NCBI GenBank assembly: GCA_963976815.1
Contig: CAXBLU010000013.1
Span: forward strand, 54,303 to 118,302
Length of the DNA: 64,000 nucleotides
Reading direction: 5' to 3'
Source: JAHRVQ01 sp963976815
GTDB lineage: Bacteria; Pseudomonadota; Gammaproteobacteria; Pseudomonadales; Azotimanducaceae
Shown in pieces: positions 32,359 to 41,882 of this stretch. Below the pieces are notes generated by a model. The model worked only from the letters and a program-made list of their open reading frames with translations, was not told where the DNA came from and ran no database searches. Within the stretch, counting starts at the first letter, position 1, and each line of letters opens with the position of its first letter. A program made the position numbers and the translations under genes.

Positions 32359-35300
32359 ATGAACTATCGGTTGATGACAGTGGCCAGGATCCGGTGTTTT
32401 TACATGGTGCTATTGAGCATTACAGTTGCTGCTTGCAGCGAGTCTAGCTCGCAAAACAGTATGCTCCCGTCTATTACACCGCCAGTTTCAGCGGCGTCAC
32501 CACTCCCGGCAAATGTCGCCATGCTTGAACCTGGTGGAGGCACCATGAACGTGATCGTTGAAGGTCGAAGTGTCAGTATCTCAGTACCTGAAGGTGCAGT
32601 GAGTGAGGCGCTGGAAATTACCCTTGACCCAGTAAGCACGAGCGAGTTGGACGCGCTGTTTCCGGATCGAACCGAAGACCCTTTGCTTGCCTTTAAGATG
32701 CTACCCGCGGGTACCCAATTTAGTCAGCCGATCGAGCTATCGATGTTAGCACCCAGCGAGGGTATAGCCGAAGGAGATCTGGTTGTTGGTGCCCTGGCGA
32801 GTGCAGGTGTTGTTGAACCATTGAACATTAGTCAAAGTGATGACAACGGTGAGCAACGCCTCACTATTTTTGTCCCCCATTTCTCAACTGCTATTTTGTC
32901 CAACATCAATGTGGGGTTCAACGCCATCTTTCTTGATGGCAGTGGGATGCAAGCCAGGGAGTTTAGCATCGGGGATGTTGTTGTTGCTAAGGTTCGGGCA
33001 TTTCAAAGAACCGATGCTCCAGGTGGGGCTCTGTCCATCGACTCACCAGGCACTCTAAATGTGGCAGGTAGTATTGTCGCGGAAGGAGGACCGGAGACGG
33101 TGAATGTTGGGACCGCGAACGCAACTTTCCCATCACGTAATACAACCGGTGCAAGTCGCGTAGCGGATCTGACAACCTTCGAATTTACCTGTCAAAGAGA
33201 GGGGCCTTTCTCGATTTTTGGACGCCTATCTGGAGATCTCGCCACCGGCAAAGAATTTGGTTTTACCGCATTTTCATCTGACTCTGAGCTTGTTGGCAAT
33301 CTGGGTATTCTCCCCGTTAGTGACACGATTGAGTTTGGTGGCAACTGTGTTGCAACCGTTGATCCTGCAGACCCAACAGACCCTGATAAGCCAACCGACC
33401 CCACTGACCCCACCGACCCTGCTGATCCGGTGCCGAGCAATACGCAACCGGATGAGATTCAGATGGGAATACTCTCTCAGACCCAGGCTGATTTTGATAA
33501 CGTCATCCCGCAGCAACAGTCACCCGTGACGATTTCTCTCTCCTCGCCCTCGGTGGCTGACAACAGAAGCTATAAAATTGTTAACGATGCATTTACAGGG
33601 AACATCAGTGCGACGTTTCAGACCGAGCCATTTTCGTTTATACAGACACCTATTCTCGGCGGATTTAGTCCTGAGTCAGGGCTGGGTACTGTTTCCTGTA
33701 ATGGCGGCCCAGGTGAATTTTCGCTCACGTGGAACCTGGAGGTCACCGATACCAATGCTGCCCCTGTGACATTTATGCAGGTGGTATCTTTTTCTGGAAA
33801 ATGTGAGTTCGACCCTCTCGCGGTCGATGATGCAACTGAAACTATTGTCGGTACATCGGTAGACATCGACTTTCTCGCTAATGATAAAAATGTTAATTCG
33901 ATTGGCATTGACGACATGGCTCAGCCGACTTTTTTTGTTACCGTGGACCCCAGCGGTATACCCAATGAGGTAGGTCTTGTCCCTGGCCTCGGGGCAGTAA
34001 CCATAGAACAGGTAGCGGCCAATCAGACGACCAAATTTGTACTGCGTTATAGACCAACAGAATTCAAAACGGGTGTTGATAAGTTCAATTACTTTCTTGT
34101 GACTGATTCAACTACCAGTGTTGGCACTGTTAGCGTCACGATCAAGCCACAGGAGGTGACTGCACTTGATGACTGTGGCTTGTTCGGTAGCTTGAATGAG
34201 TGTTTGAATTTTGGTGCTGGGCCTTTTTGTTCTCCCCCCGTTGCAACTGTTAGTTGTGGTAGGTTGCCAGGTGATATCAGAGGCTTTGTTCAACCAGTAA
34301 TCGATGATAACGTTGATTCATCCGTCAGTTCAAAATTTGAGGTGCCTCAGGGTGCAAACCCACTGACGCCACCCAGTCAGAACGGTAGCGTGAGGTTAAG
34401 CAGCTCATTGGGAGCCGTAGATGTCACCATTAACAACGACGGTACCTTCGTTGTTGACGCTGTGCTGGACGATCCAGGATTCACGCCAATGGGCGATTCA
34501 GTGACGGTAACCAGTGCAACTGAGTCGCTTTCGTTTCCGGTGGAACTAGAGGTTGAGTCAGGCGAACCTGCATTAGAAGTTGAGGTGGCCAATGGTTTGA
34601 TGAGTGAAATGCTGGTATCTACACTCTATTCTGATCTCACCACCTTTGTCTTTACCCATCTTCCAACCGACACCGATGCGGAAGGTAAGCCTATTATTAA
34701 AGGGTTTGTGGACAATCAAAAAATTAGCCAGGGCGTAACCATAGAAGGCGATAGCCGTGTTCGAATGCCTATGATTAGTGCTGGTTTACTTGAATTTATG
34801 CAACAAAATGATTTGCAACCAACCCAGGACGTGGTCGTGACCGCGCGCAATCAGGCCATTATTAACGGCATTTTTGAGGATGAAGAAATGGTTGGCCAAC
34901 CTGTTAATGGTGGCGGCGGCATTGTGGTTCGGTTGCCTCCGACAACTATCACCCCCCCACCAGCGGTTTGCCCTACACGGCCGAGTAACGTGCGTTGTAT
35001 AGCTGGACCAACGGAGGTTTTACTTTCTCCAAATAACAGCTCCGATATTGCGCGCTATAGCGCCAATACGGGAGAATTTGATGGGTTCTTTTTTGGCGGT
35101 GGGCCGGCACCCAACTTTGGCATAGGCCGAGGACATATGGCGACGCAAGGGCCAGACAATTGTGTCCTGTATTCCGATAGTGAAGGCGAGGTGCACATCT
35201 TTGATAGCGACGGTAGCCGTATTCCAGCGGATGGAGAAGGCAACATCATCCAGACTGGTGCGGACTCTCTCTTGGCCAACAGCTTCGCCAATGCTACTGA

Positions 35301-35931
35301 ATATACTGGTTTCGACTTTTATTCCCCCGATGGCATTATCTGGAAGCTATATTTGACCGCGCGGGTTGATACAACCGGTAATGGCTTTGGTGATACCGCG
35401 CAGTTGGTGAGATATGACTATGCATTAAATGGTGATGTTGTTTTGACTAACCGGACTGTTGTGACTGAAAAAGCTGGGGGTGAGTTTAACCATGTCACGG
35501 TACGAGATGATTTGATTTATTTGGCTGATGATTCATTTGATAGCAGTACAGAGGCGCAGGATCAGATTCGAGTATTCGACGTTGATGGTAATGAGCAAAC
35601 AGCGCTGCTTGTAGACTCCGCCTCGCCGCGACAAATCAGTAATACTTTTGATGGCAACCTGGTATTTGCAGATTTTGCCCGGGAGTCGATTCGAGTCGTT
35701 AATAGTGCTGGTGCAACCATTAAAAATTATCTGCTTGGAAACAATGACGGCACCGGCAATGATCGCACCCGTGGCGTCTATCCGTTGCGCAATGGTAATT
35801 ACCTGGTCACAGGTTTTTCACAGATCAACCGCTCTGTGTTAGATCGATTCGATGGCACATTGCTGCCTGCGCCCGATGGGCGTAGCACGATTGGTGTCGC
35901 GATTGGCACGGCGTGCCTGGCATCGGACTAA
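32359..35931 (+). CDS. Very large multidomain lipoprotein, function unknown
   Basis: 1190-aa exported protein. The signal peptide ends in the lipobox VAAC with Cys26 (MNYRLMTVAR...LLSITVAAC), predicting lipid anchoring. In order: a ZU5-like beta module (about 35-125, EPGGGTMNVIVEGRSVSIS then VPEGAV), further beta-sandwich sequence, an Asp-Pro-Thr linker (about 335-360), Ig/cadherin-like repeats (DDATETIVGTSVDIDFLAND-type), a Pro-rich spacer near 870, and a C-terminal propeller-like region (from about 880; YSANTGEFDGFFFGGG, ILSDSEGEVHIFDSDG-like strands). ATG 32359 is preferred over TTG 32341 because AGAGAGG lies 5 bases upstream. Likely a surface or periplasmic binding/adhesion protein; the substrate is unknown. 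Divergent from the two-component genes. Confidence 0.75.
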   Translation: MNYRLMTVARIRCFYMVLLSITVAACSESSSQNSMLPSITPPVSAASPLPANVAMLEPGGGTMNVIVEGRSVSISVPEGAVSEALEITLDPVSTSELDALFPDRTEDPLLAFKMLPAGTQFSQPIELSMLAPSEGIAEGDLVVGALASAGVVEPLNISQSDDNGEQRLTIFVPHFSTAILSNINVGFNAIFLDGSGMQAREFSIGDVVVAKVRAFQRTDAPGGALSIDSPGTLNVAGSIVAEGGPETVNVGTANATFPSRNTTGASRVADLTTFEFTCQREGPFSIFGRLSGDLATGKEFGFTAFSSDSELVGNLGILPVSDTIEFGGNCVATVDPADPTDPDKPTDPTDPTDPADPVPSNTQPDEIQMGILSQTQADFDNVIPQQQSPVTISLSSPSVADNRSYKIVNDAFTGNISATFQTEPFSFIQTPILGGFSPESGLGTVSCNGGPGEFSLTWNLEVTDTNAAPVTFMQVVSFSGKCEFDPLAVDDATETIVGTSVDIDFLANDKNVNSIGIDDMAQPTFFVTVDPSGIPNEVGLVPGLGAVTIEQVAANQTTKFVLRYRPTEFKTGVDKFNYFLVTDSTTSVGTVSVTIKPQEVTALDDCGLFGSLNECLNFGAGPFCSPPVATVSCGRLPGDIRGFVQPVIDDNVDSSVSSKFEVPQGANPLTPPSQNGSVRLSSSLGAVDVTINNDGTFVVDAVLDDPGFTPMGDSVTVTSATESLSFPVELEVESGEPALEVEVANGLMSEMLVSTLYSDLTTFVFTHLPTDTDAEGKPIIKGFVDNQKISQGVTIEGDSRVRMPMISAGLLEFMQQNDLQPTQDVVVTARNQAIINGIFEDEEMVGQPVNGGGGIVVRLPPTTITPPPAVCPTRPSNVRCIAGPTEVLLSPNNSSDIARYSANTGEFDGFFFGGGPAPNFGIGRGHMATQGPDNCVLYSDSEGEVHIFDSDGSRIPADGEGNIIQTGADSLLANSFANATEYTGFDFYSPDGIIWKLYLTARVDTTGNGFGDTAQLVRYDYALNGDVVLTNRTVVTEKAGGEFNHVTVRDDLIYLADDSFDSSTEAQDQIRVFDVDGNEQTALLVDSASPRQISNTFDGNLVFADFARESIRVVNSAGATIKNYLLGNNDGTGNDRTRGVYPLRNGNYLVTGFSQINRSVLDRFDGTLLPAPDGRSTIGVAIGTACLASD

Positions 35932-36027
35932 TTCCAGAAAGGAGTTTTGCTGAGGCGCAAATGACGGCCGCCAATGTAGTGAATTGCTGCTAAATGATGT
36001 TGGAATGATCTATCGGCAGTTTAAGAA

Positions 36028-36052
36028 CGAGCATCGCCGGTTGCGATGCTCG
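36028..36052. terminator. Strong hairpin downstream of acs
   Basis: CGAGCATCGC (36028-36037), loop CGGTT, GCGATGCTCG (36043-36052). On the minus strand it follows acs and is followed by TTCTT, so it is probably the acs terminator; it could also end lipoprotein transcription from the other side. Confidence 0.7.
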
Positions 36053-36066
36053 ACTAATTTATTCAA

Positions 36067-37998
36067 TTAGCTCTTGGGTCGATTAGAGATCAGGTCGTCC
36101 ACCACCGATGGGTCAGCCAGGGTGCTGGTGTCACCCAGGTTACCGAGTTCGTTCTCGGCAATCTTGCGGAGAATACGCCGCATGATTTTTCCAGATCGAG
36201 TTTTGGGTAGTCCCGGTGCCCATTGAATTATGTCGGGTTTTGCAATCGCGCCAATTTCAGTCCTGACGGTCTGATTGAGTTCTTCCAGAAGTGCTGCAGA
36301 ACCTTCTATGCCGCTCATTAATGTGACATAGGCATAGATGCCCTGACCTTTTACATCGTGGGGGTAACCGACAACAGCGGCTTCCGCGACCGATTCATGG
36401 AGCACCAGTGCACTTTCCACTTCTGCAGTACCCATTCGGTGGCCAGAAACGTTTAATACATCGTCGACTCGGCCGGTGATCCAGTAGTAACCATCTTCAT
36501 CACGCCGGGCGCCGTCACCCGTGAAGTAATACCCTTTGTAAGCAGAATAATAGGTCTCCACACAACGCTTGTGGTCACCGTAGACGGTTCGTATTTGACC
36601 AGGCCATGATGTCGCAATGGCGAGGTTTCCCGAACCTGCGCCCTCAATGACTTGCCCGTCAGGGTCCAGTAACACCGGATTGACGCCGAAAAAAGGCCGG
36701 GTCGCTGATCCAGGTTTTAAGGCGGTAGCACCTGGAAGCGGGGTGATCATGATGCCGCCGGTCTCAGTTTGCCACCAGGTATCGACAATCGGGCAGCGGG
36801 TGTCACCGACAATGTGGTAATACCACTCCCAGGCTTCAGGATTAATTGGCTCTCCAACGGACCCAAGCAGGCGTAATGACTGCCTTGAAGTTGAAGTGAC
36901 AAAATCGTTCCCCTGTCCCATCAGGGCACGAAGCGCAGTTGGTGCTGTGTAAAAAATATTGACCTGGTGTTTATCACATACCTGCCAACATCTGGACGCA
37001 TCGGGGTAGGTTGGGACACCTTCAAACATTAATGTTGTTGCGCCGTTGGCGAGGGGGCCGTAGACAATATAGGTGTGACCCGTAACCCAACCAACGTCAG
37101 CAGTACACCAGTAAATGTCTCCGTCATGATAGTCGAATACATACTTATGGGTCATGGCAGCCTGCAGCAGGTAGCCGCCGGTTGTATGCATGACGCCCTT
37201 TGGTTTCCCGGTTGAGCCTGAGGTATACAAAATAAAAAGCGGGTCTTCCGCATTCATGGCGGTGGGTTCGCAGTCCGTTGACGCGGTAGAAATTGCCTCG
37301 TGGTACCAGACATCCCGTGAGTCATTCCAGGAGATTGTGCCACCGGTTCTATTTACAACAACAACCGTATGAACGTTTGGACATTCTTCGAGGGCACTGT
37401 CCGCGTTCTTTTTCAGGGGAATAGGCTTTCCTCCTCGCAAACCTTCATCGGCGGTAATGACCACCTGGCAATCGGAATCGAGAATGCGATCCTGTAACGC
37501 CTGGGGTGAAAAACCACCAAAAACAACCGAGTGTATGGCGCCGATTCGTGTACAGGCTAGCATGGCATAGGCGGCTTCGGGGATCATCGGCATGTAAATA
37601 CAAACCCTGTCGCCCTTGTTAACGCCGCGATCTTTAAGGACATTAGCCAGCCGGCAAACCTGTTCATGTAGCTCGCGATAACTAATTTTTGCATCATCGG
37701 TTGGATCGTCGCCTTCCCAGATGATGGCAGTTTGATCGCCCCGGGTTGCCAGATGCCGATCAATACAATTCACACTGGCATTGAGTTCACCGTCCGCGAA
37801 CCAACTTGTCTCGCCTTTACTCAGGTCAGCAGTATTGACCTGGGTAAATGGCTTGCTCCAGGTCAAAAACTCGTTGGCTTGCTCCGACCAGAATGAGTCC
37901 GGTGAATCAATAGAGGTCTGGTACATTTCGAGATAACGATCATTGTCGATGAGTGCGCGCTTAGACGCCTCTGGAAGGATCGGATAGGTTTTTGACAT
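36067..37998 (-). CDS. acs: Acetyl-CoA synthetase
   Basis: Activates acetate to acetyl-CoA through an acetyl-AMP intermediate. The 643 aa show the AMP-binding loop LYTSGSTGKPKGVMHTTGGY, the TWWQTETGG motif, TGDGARRDEDGYYWITGR and the acetylation-regulated Lys in PKTRSGKIMRR. GGAG just upstream of ATG 37998 and 9 bases after the pgi stop show an operon dNK-pgi-acs. In pseudomonads acs is a target of CbrAB-type carbon control; the system is encoded nearby (inference). Confidence 0.97.
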   Translation of the reverse strand: MSKTYPILPEASKRALIDNDRYLEMYQTSIDSPDSFWSEQANEFLTWSKPFTQVNTADLSKGETSWFADGELNASVNCIDRHLATRGDQTAIIWEGDDPTDDAKISYRELHEQVCRLANVLKDRGVNKGDRVCIYMPMIPEAAYAMLACTRIGAIHSVVFGGFSPQALQDRILDSDCQVVITADEGLRGGKPIPLKKNADSALEECPNVHTVVVVNRTGGTISWNDSRDVWYHEAISTASTDCEPTAMNAEDPLFILYTSGSTGKPKGVMHTTGGYLLQAAMTHKYVFDYHDGDIYWCTADVGWVTGHTYIVYGPLANGATTLMFEGVPTYPDASRCWQVCDKHQVNIFYTAPTALRALMGQGNDFVTSTSRQSLRLLGSVGEPINPEAWEWYYHIVGDTRCPIVDTWWQTETGGIMITPLPGATALKPGSATRPFFGVNPVLLDPDGQVIEGAGSGNLAIATSWPGQIRTVYGDHKRCVETYYSAYKGYYFTGDGARRDEDGYYWITGRVDDVLNVSGHRMGTAEVESALVLHESVAEAAVVGYPHDVKGQGIYAYVTLMSGIEGSAALLEELNQTVRTEIGAIAKPDIIQWAPGLPKTRSGKIMRRILRKIAENELGNLGDTSTLADPSVVDDLISNRPKS

Positions 37999-38007
37999 GT
38001 GGATCTC

Positions 38008-39615
38008 CTAGCTTTTTCTACTGACGGTATAGCGCTCGAGCAATGCCCTTGTGGAACCGTCTAGAATTTGTTCTCCGCCATCCATGGCATCCAGGATGCG
38101 GTCACCGAGTTCTTTTCCGAGCTCAACGCCCCACTGATCGAAGGGGTTAATTTGCCAAATAGCTGCCTGGCAGAAAACCTTGTGTTCGTAAAGTGCAATG
38201 AGGGCGCCGATCCGTTTCCCATCCAAACGCTCTAAGACGAGGCTGTTGGAGGGGCGATTTCCAGGCATTACCTTGTGTTTCTTTTGCGTTTCGTTTGCTG
38301 CGTCTTCGATTTGTTCCAGACTTCGACCCTGCATCAGCGCTTGAGACTGGCTTAGGCAGCTCGCGATGAGTTTATCGTGATGATTCTGAAATTCATGGTC
38401 CGGCTTAAGCGTCATGATAAAGTCGATGCCGGTGAAACGAGTACCCTGATGTAACAGTTGGTGGAAGGCATGCTGACCGTTAGTACCTTCACCCCCCCAG
38501 ATGATCGCTCCGGAATCGTAGTTGAGGAGTTGGCCGTCGAGGTTTCGATTTTTACCGCAGCTCTCCATATCCAACTGCTGCAGATGATCCGGTAGATAAA
38601 GCAGTCGATGGTCGTAGGTCAAAACCGCATGGGTATGCGCACCAAAAAAATGTTGATAGTAGATGCTCAAGAATGCAAGAACGACCGGTAGGTTTTCCTG
38701 GGGTGCCGCACTTAAAAAATGCTCATCCATGTCAGCCGCGCCATCTAGCAGTTCCCTAAATGTTTCAAAACCATAACGAATGGCAATTGGTATACCAACT
38801 GCAGACCAGACGCTATACCGGCCCCCGACCCAGTCCCACATGGGTAGAATATGTTGTTCATCAATGCCAAATGCTTTGGCATCTGGGATATTTGAGCTGA
38901 CGGCGATAAGGTGTGACTTGAGTTCACTTTCATCCATGGCGTTGAGCAACCATGCCCGGGTGGTCTCAGCGTTTGCTTTGGTTTCCAAAGTAGAAAAACT
39001 TTTCGAGACAACAATGACGAGGGTTTTATTGGGGTCCAATTTCCCCAACACATCGGTTAAGTGGTGTGCATCTACATTCGCAACGTAGTGGCATTCAATA
39101 TCCTGATCATCTGTGGCACGTTTACTTGCCAGGGCTTCATCAACCATTTTGGGCCCAAGATAGGATCCGCCGATTCCCAGATGAACAATATGTTTAATGG
39201 CCTCGCCCGAGCTGCCTGTCCATTTTCCGGATCGAATCCCATCGCTGATGTTCTTCACTTGTTGTAGCGTTGTGACAACGTCGGCGTACTTTTCTTTTAA
39301 TCCGGGAGGAGCAGAGCGAGCGCGAAGCAATGTATGTAACGCGGGCCTGTCTTCCGTATTGTTGAGTGCGGCGCCCTCAAACATTTGTTGTGTTAACTGC
39401 TTTAGATTTGCCTGGAGGTTGAGTTTGATAAGCAGTTTTTCGGTGTCTTCATCATAGAAGTTCTTCGAATAATCCAGACAAATGCCAGCTGCGTCGATGG
39501 TGTATCGACTAACGCGTTCAGGTTGGTCATTGAACATTTGTAAAAGTGATTTGCGCTGCATCAAAAGCGCGTGTTGTTCAATTTCAAGCGAGACGCTATG
39601 GGGTAATTTGCTCAT
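38008..39615 (-). CDS. pgi: Glucose-6-phosphate isomerase
   Basis: Interconverts glucose-6-phosphate and fructose-6-phosphate. The 535 aa contain IGIGGSYLGPKM-like HLGIGGSYLGPKMV, the GGRYSVWSAVG signature, the Glu/His catalytic segments (GGEGTNGQHAFHQLLHQG) and the C-terminal FDQWGVELGK block with the catalytic Lys. The normally invariant MESNGK segment reads MESCGKN here. ATG 39615 overlaps the kinase stop as ATGA, indicating translational coupling. Confidence 0.95.
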   Translation of the reverse strand: MSKLPHSVSLEIEQHALLMQRKSLLQMFNDQPERVSRYTIDAAGICLDYSKNFYDEDTEKLLIKLNLQANLKQLTQQMFEGAALNNTEDRPALHTLLRARSAPPGLKEKYADVVTTLQQVKNISDGIRSGKWTGSSGEAIKHIVHLGIGGSYLGPKMVDEALASKRATDDQDIECHYVANVDAHHLTDVLGKLDPNKTLVIVVSKSFSTLETKANAETTRAWLLNAMDESELKSHLIAVSSNIPDAKAFGIDEQHILPMWDWVGGRYSVWSAVGIPIAIRYGFETFRELLDGAADMDEHFLSAAPQENLPVVLAFLSIYYQHFFGAHTHAVLTYDHRLLYLPDHLQQLDMESCGKNRNLDGQLLNYDSGAIIWGGEGTNGQHAFHQLLHQGTRFTGIDFIMTLKPDHEFQNHHDKLIASCLSQSQALMQGRSLEQIEDAANETQKKHKVMPGNRPSNSLVLERLDGKRIGALIALYEHKVFCQAAIWQINPFDQWGVELGKELGDRILDAMDGGEQILDGSTRALLERYTVSRKS

Positions 39616-40265
39616 AACATTGACGGCGTGGGGTTATAGTATTGTCGGCCTCTAGGTGCTGATTTGAGATAACTCAATAAATGTTCGTAATCGTGGTCGC
39701 TATTGGCGAGATCAATTTCAGCGGCATTAACCATAAGTACCGACGACTTGTCGTAGTAGTGGAAGAACTGAGTATAAGCATCAACGAGTTGATTTAAGTA
39801 GGACCGTTCAATGTTTTGCTCTGACGGAATGCCGCGAATTTGGATCCGCTCCAACAGTACGTCGACCGGCGCTTGCAGATAGATGACGAGATCTGGTGTG
39901 GGTGCATTGATGGTCAGGTGTTCATAAATTTTGTCGTAGAGCAGCATCTCATCACTATCGAGATTTATCTCGGCAAACAGTCGGTCCTTCTCCAGCAGGA
40001 AGTCAGCAACGCGTACCGGCTCAAACATATCCCCTTGCCTCAAGTCCTGAATCTGGCGGGCTCGTTCGAATAGAAAGAACAATTGAGTTTGGAGGGCTGC
40101 TTGCTTTCGATTTTGATAAAAACGTTCGAGAAACGGATTGCGCTCCGGTGCTTCCAAGAATGTCTCGTAATTGAGGGAGCTGGCCAGTCGTTTCGTCAAT
40201 GAAGTTTTGCCGACCCCAATGGGTCCTTCAACGGCGATAAAGCGGGGTAAGCTGTCTGGCTTCAA
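39612..40265 (-). CDS. Deoxynucleoside kinase family protein
   Basis: P-loop kinase of 217 aa related to deoxyadenosine/deoxyguanosine kinases, which phosphorylate deoxynucleosides for salvage. Walker A GPIGVGKTS is at about 15-23, followed by the EAPERNPFLERFY segment, the DRY-like lid (IQIRGIPSEQNIERSYL) and VIYLQAP. The start is TTG 40265 with GGAG about 9 bases upstream. It sits between pcnB and pgi, exactly where Pseudomonas has folK-panB-panC-panD. Specificity cannot be read from sequence. Confidence 0.88.
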   Translation of the reverse strand: MKPDSLPRFIAVEGPIGVGKTSLTKRLASSLNYETFLEAPERNPFLERFYQNRKQAALQTQLFFLFERARQIQDLRQGDMFEPVRVADFLLEKDRLFAEINLDSDEMLLYDKIYEHLTINAPTPDLVIYLQAPVDVLLERIQIRGIPSEQNIERSYLNQLVDAYTQFFHYYDKSSVLMVNAAEIDLANSDHDYEHLLSYLKSAPRGRQYYNPTPSML

Positions 40266-40305
40266 TCCAAAAACTCCGATGTTCCTCTGGGGGGAATTGT
40301 ACTGT

Positions 40306-41550
40306 TTATGTTGCTCGCTTTGGTCGCCGTTTTCTCGGTCGACGGCTACGGCTGCCGGGCGCTTCTATCACCGTCGTGGGATCTATCGGATTTTGTTCCT
40401 GATAGGTGGTCCACCATTCCCCTAGGTTATCAAGTTTCTCCCCAGAGTTTTCTCTCAGCAAGAGAAAGTCGTAAGCCGCTCTAAACCGTTTGTGACCCAC
40501 TAATATGGCGGGCTTTTTGCCTCGAGTATTCGGCAACCTTGCCTGGAGTTGCCAGATGTCCCGCATTGGGCCAGAGAAACGCTTAGGAATTGACGTAAAC
40601 AGCTGCTGTTTCGCAATCACATTTAAGGCTGCCTCATGGGATGCAGCGAGATTTGTTGAGCCCTCATCTACTAGCCTCTTTTTCTCCTTTACGAAGGGCC
40701 ACCACAGGAGTGCGGCTAAAATAAATGCCGGTGTTACCGGCATACCTTCGCGGATACGTTTGTCGGTGCTTGCCAATGCCAGTTGAACCAGCTTTGGGGC
40801 AAAGGTGGAATCACTATTGGCGGTGTCTGGAAATAACCACCCTAGCAATTCGTGCTGGATCAGGCTCTCGAGGGACGCTTCGCCATGCCCAGACATAAAT
40901 AGTTTTAAGACCTCTTCAAATAATCGAGCGGGAGGAATGTCCTGAAGCAGGAAACCAAGTTGTTTCATGCTGCTCGCGGTCCGTTTTTCTATTTCGAATC
41001 CCAACTTGGCTTCGAAGCGGGCTGCTCGAAGCATTCTAACGGGGTCTTCTCGATAGCGTTGTTCCGGTTCACCAATTAAACGTATGAGTTTGGCATTGAT
41101 ATCATCGGTGCCCCTGACCAGGTCTGTGATCTCATTGGTTTGAGGATCAAAATACAGAGCGTTCATCGTAAAGTCTCTGCGCATGACGTCCTCGTCAAAC
41201 GTGCCCCAGACATTGTCTGAAAGCAGCATGCCTCCTTCTGAAACATCCTCTTCGTGCTTTTTTGCGGGGGCTCGGAAAGTGGTGACTTCGATGATGTCTC
41301 GGCCAAATCTAACGTGAACAATCTTGAATCGCTTACCAACCATGCGAGCGCTATTGAATAGGGCTTTAACGGCTTCAGGATGAGCATCAGTTGCGACGTC
41401 AAAGTCCTTCGGTGCTTTTCCTAACAGTAGGTCACGAACGCAGCCGCCGACGAGGTATGCAGAAAAGTTTTCGCGGTGTAGACGTTGGACGACCCGCAGC
41501 GCATTTACGCTTTGTGGGTTGTTGGCAAATTCCGTTGCGATATCAACCAT
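40306..41550 (-). CDS. pcnB: Poly(A) polymerase I
   Basis: Adds poly(A) tails to RNA 3' ends, marking them for decay. The 414 aa begin with the nucleotidyltransferase head: LVGGCVRDLLLGKAPKDFDVATDAHPEAV with the catalytic carboxylates, then the RRDFTMNALYFD and EDPVRMLRAARF motifs that fit the poly(A)/CCA family. The C-terminal tail is highly basic (RSRRPRKRRPKR) as in true poly(A) polymerases, separating it from CCA-adding enzyme. It lies downstream of the CbrB gene and the predicted small RNA. Confidence 0.95.
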   Translation of the reverse strand: MVDIATEFANNPQSVNALRVVQRLHRENFSAYLVGGCVRDLLLGKAPKDFDVATDAHPEAVKALFNSARMVGKRFKIVHVRFGRDIIEVTTFRAPAKKHEEDVSEGGMLLSDNVWGTFDEDVMRRDFTMNALYFDPQTNEITDLVRGTDDINAKLIRLIGEPEQRYREDPVRMLRAARFEAKLGFEIEKRTASSMKQLGFLLQDIPPARLFEEVLKLFMSGHGEASLESLIQHELLGWLFPDTANSDSTFAPKLVQLALASTDKRIREGMPVTPAFILAALLWWPFVKEKKRLVDEGSTNLAASHEAALNVIAKQQLFTSIPKRFSGPMRDIWQLQARLPNTRGKKPAILVGHKRFRAAYDFLLLRENSGEKLDNLGEWWTTYQEQNPIDPTTVIEAPGSRSRRPRKRRPKRAT

Positions 41551-41654
41551 ATATTGTTGGCAGGAACAGAGTCATGTCTAATTCAGGGTGCTTATTATTG
41601 AAGATGGGTAATATAACAGTTTGGTGGAGTGAGGGAGGGGCTTTTTAAAAGCCA

Positions 41655-41794
41655 GAAAGAAAAACGGGAAAAGCGTACTTTTCCCGTTCAGCGAGCCAGA
41701 TTTTCGTTTTTATTATTGTTGTGTTTCTTATTATTTTTAGTAGCTGGTGTTAGCGCCGTTTTTATTATTGTTACGCCAACTCTTTTTTAGCTAG
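41655..41794 (-). ncRNA. Predicted CrcZ-like Hfq/Crc-sequestering small RNA
   Basis: No protein fits this gap between cbrB and pcnB, the position of crcZ in Pseudomonas. On the minus strand, three A-rich tracts occur: AACAATAATAAAAAC (41772-41758), AAAAATAATAAGAAA (41738-41724) and AACAATAATAAAAAC again (41720-41706). Each is five AAN triplets in phase, the catabolite-activity (AANAANAA) motif bound by Hfq with Crc. A 16-base block with its following G is repeated exactly. A sigma-54-like promoter starts transcription near 41794 and a terminator ends it at 41663-41655. Size would be about 140 nt, shorter than the roughly 400-nt CrcZ of P. aeruginosa. Expected role: relieve catabolite repression when CbrB is active. 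Ends are inferred. Confidence 0.72.
41663..41688 (-). terminator. Terminator of the predicted small RNA / cbrB transcript
   Basis: On the minus strand AACGGGAAAAG (41688-41678), loop TACG, CTTTTCCCGTT (41673-41663), then TTTCTTTCT. An 11-bp perfect stem with T-rich tail. Confidence 0.85.
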
Positions 41795-41803
41795 GTCTTT
41801 ATA

Positions 41804-41819
41804 TACAGTATCCGTGCCA
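41804..41819 (-). promoter_or_regulatory. Sigma-54-like promoter of the predicted small RNA
   Basis: Minus-strand TGGCACGGATACTGTA has a perfect -24 box (TGGCACG) and a weaker -12 (CTGTA for TTGCA; GT instead of GC), correctly spaced. The -24 box is also one arm of an inverted repeat TGCCAAT (41815-41821)/ATTGGCA (41827-41833). CbrB, the NtrC-type activator next door, is the natural partner. Confidence 0.65.
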
Positions 41820-41882
41820 ATACGTCATTGGCATAAAAAACAGGGGCTTAGGCGAAAAGGCGTTGTACACAAAGTGTGCGAG

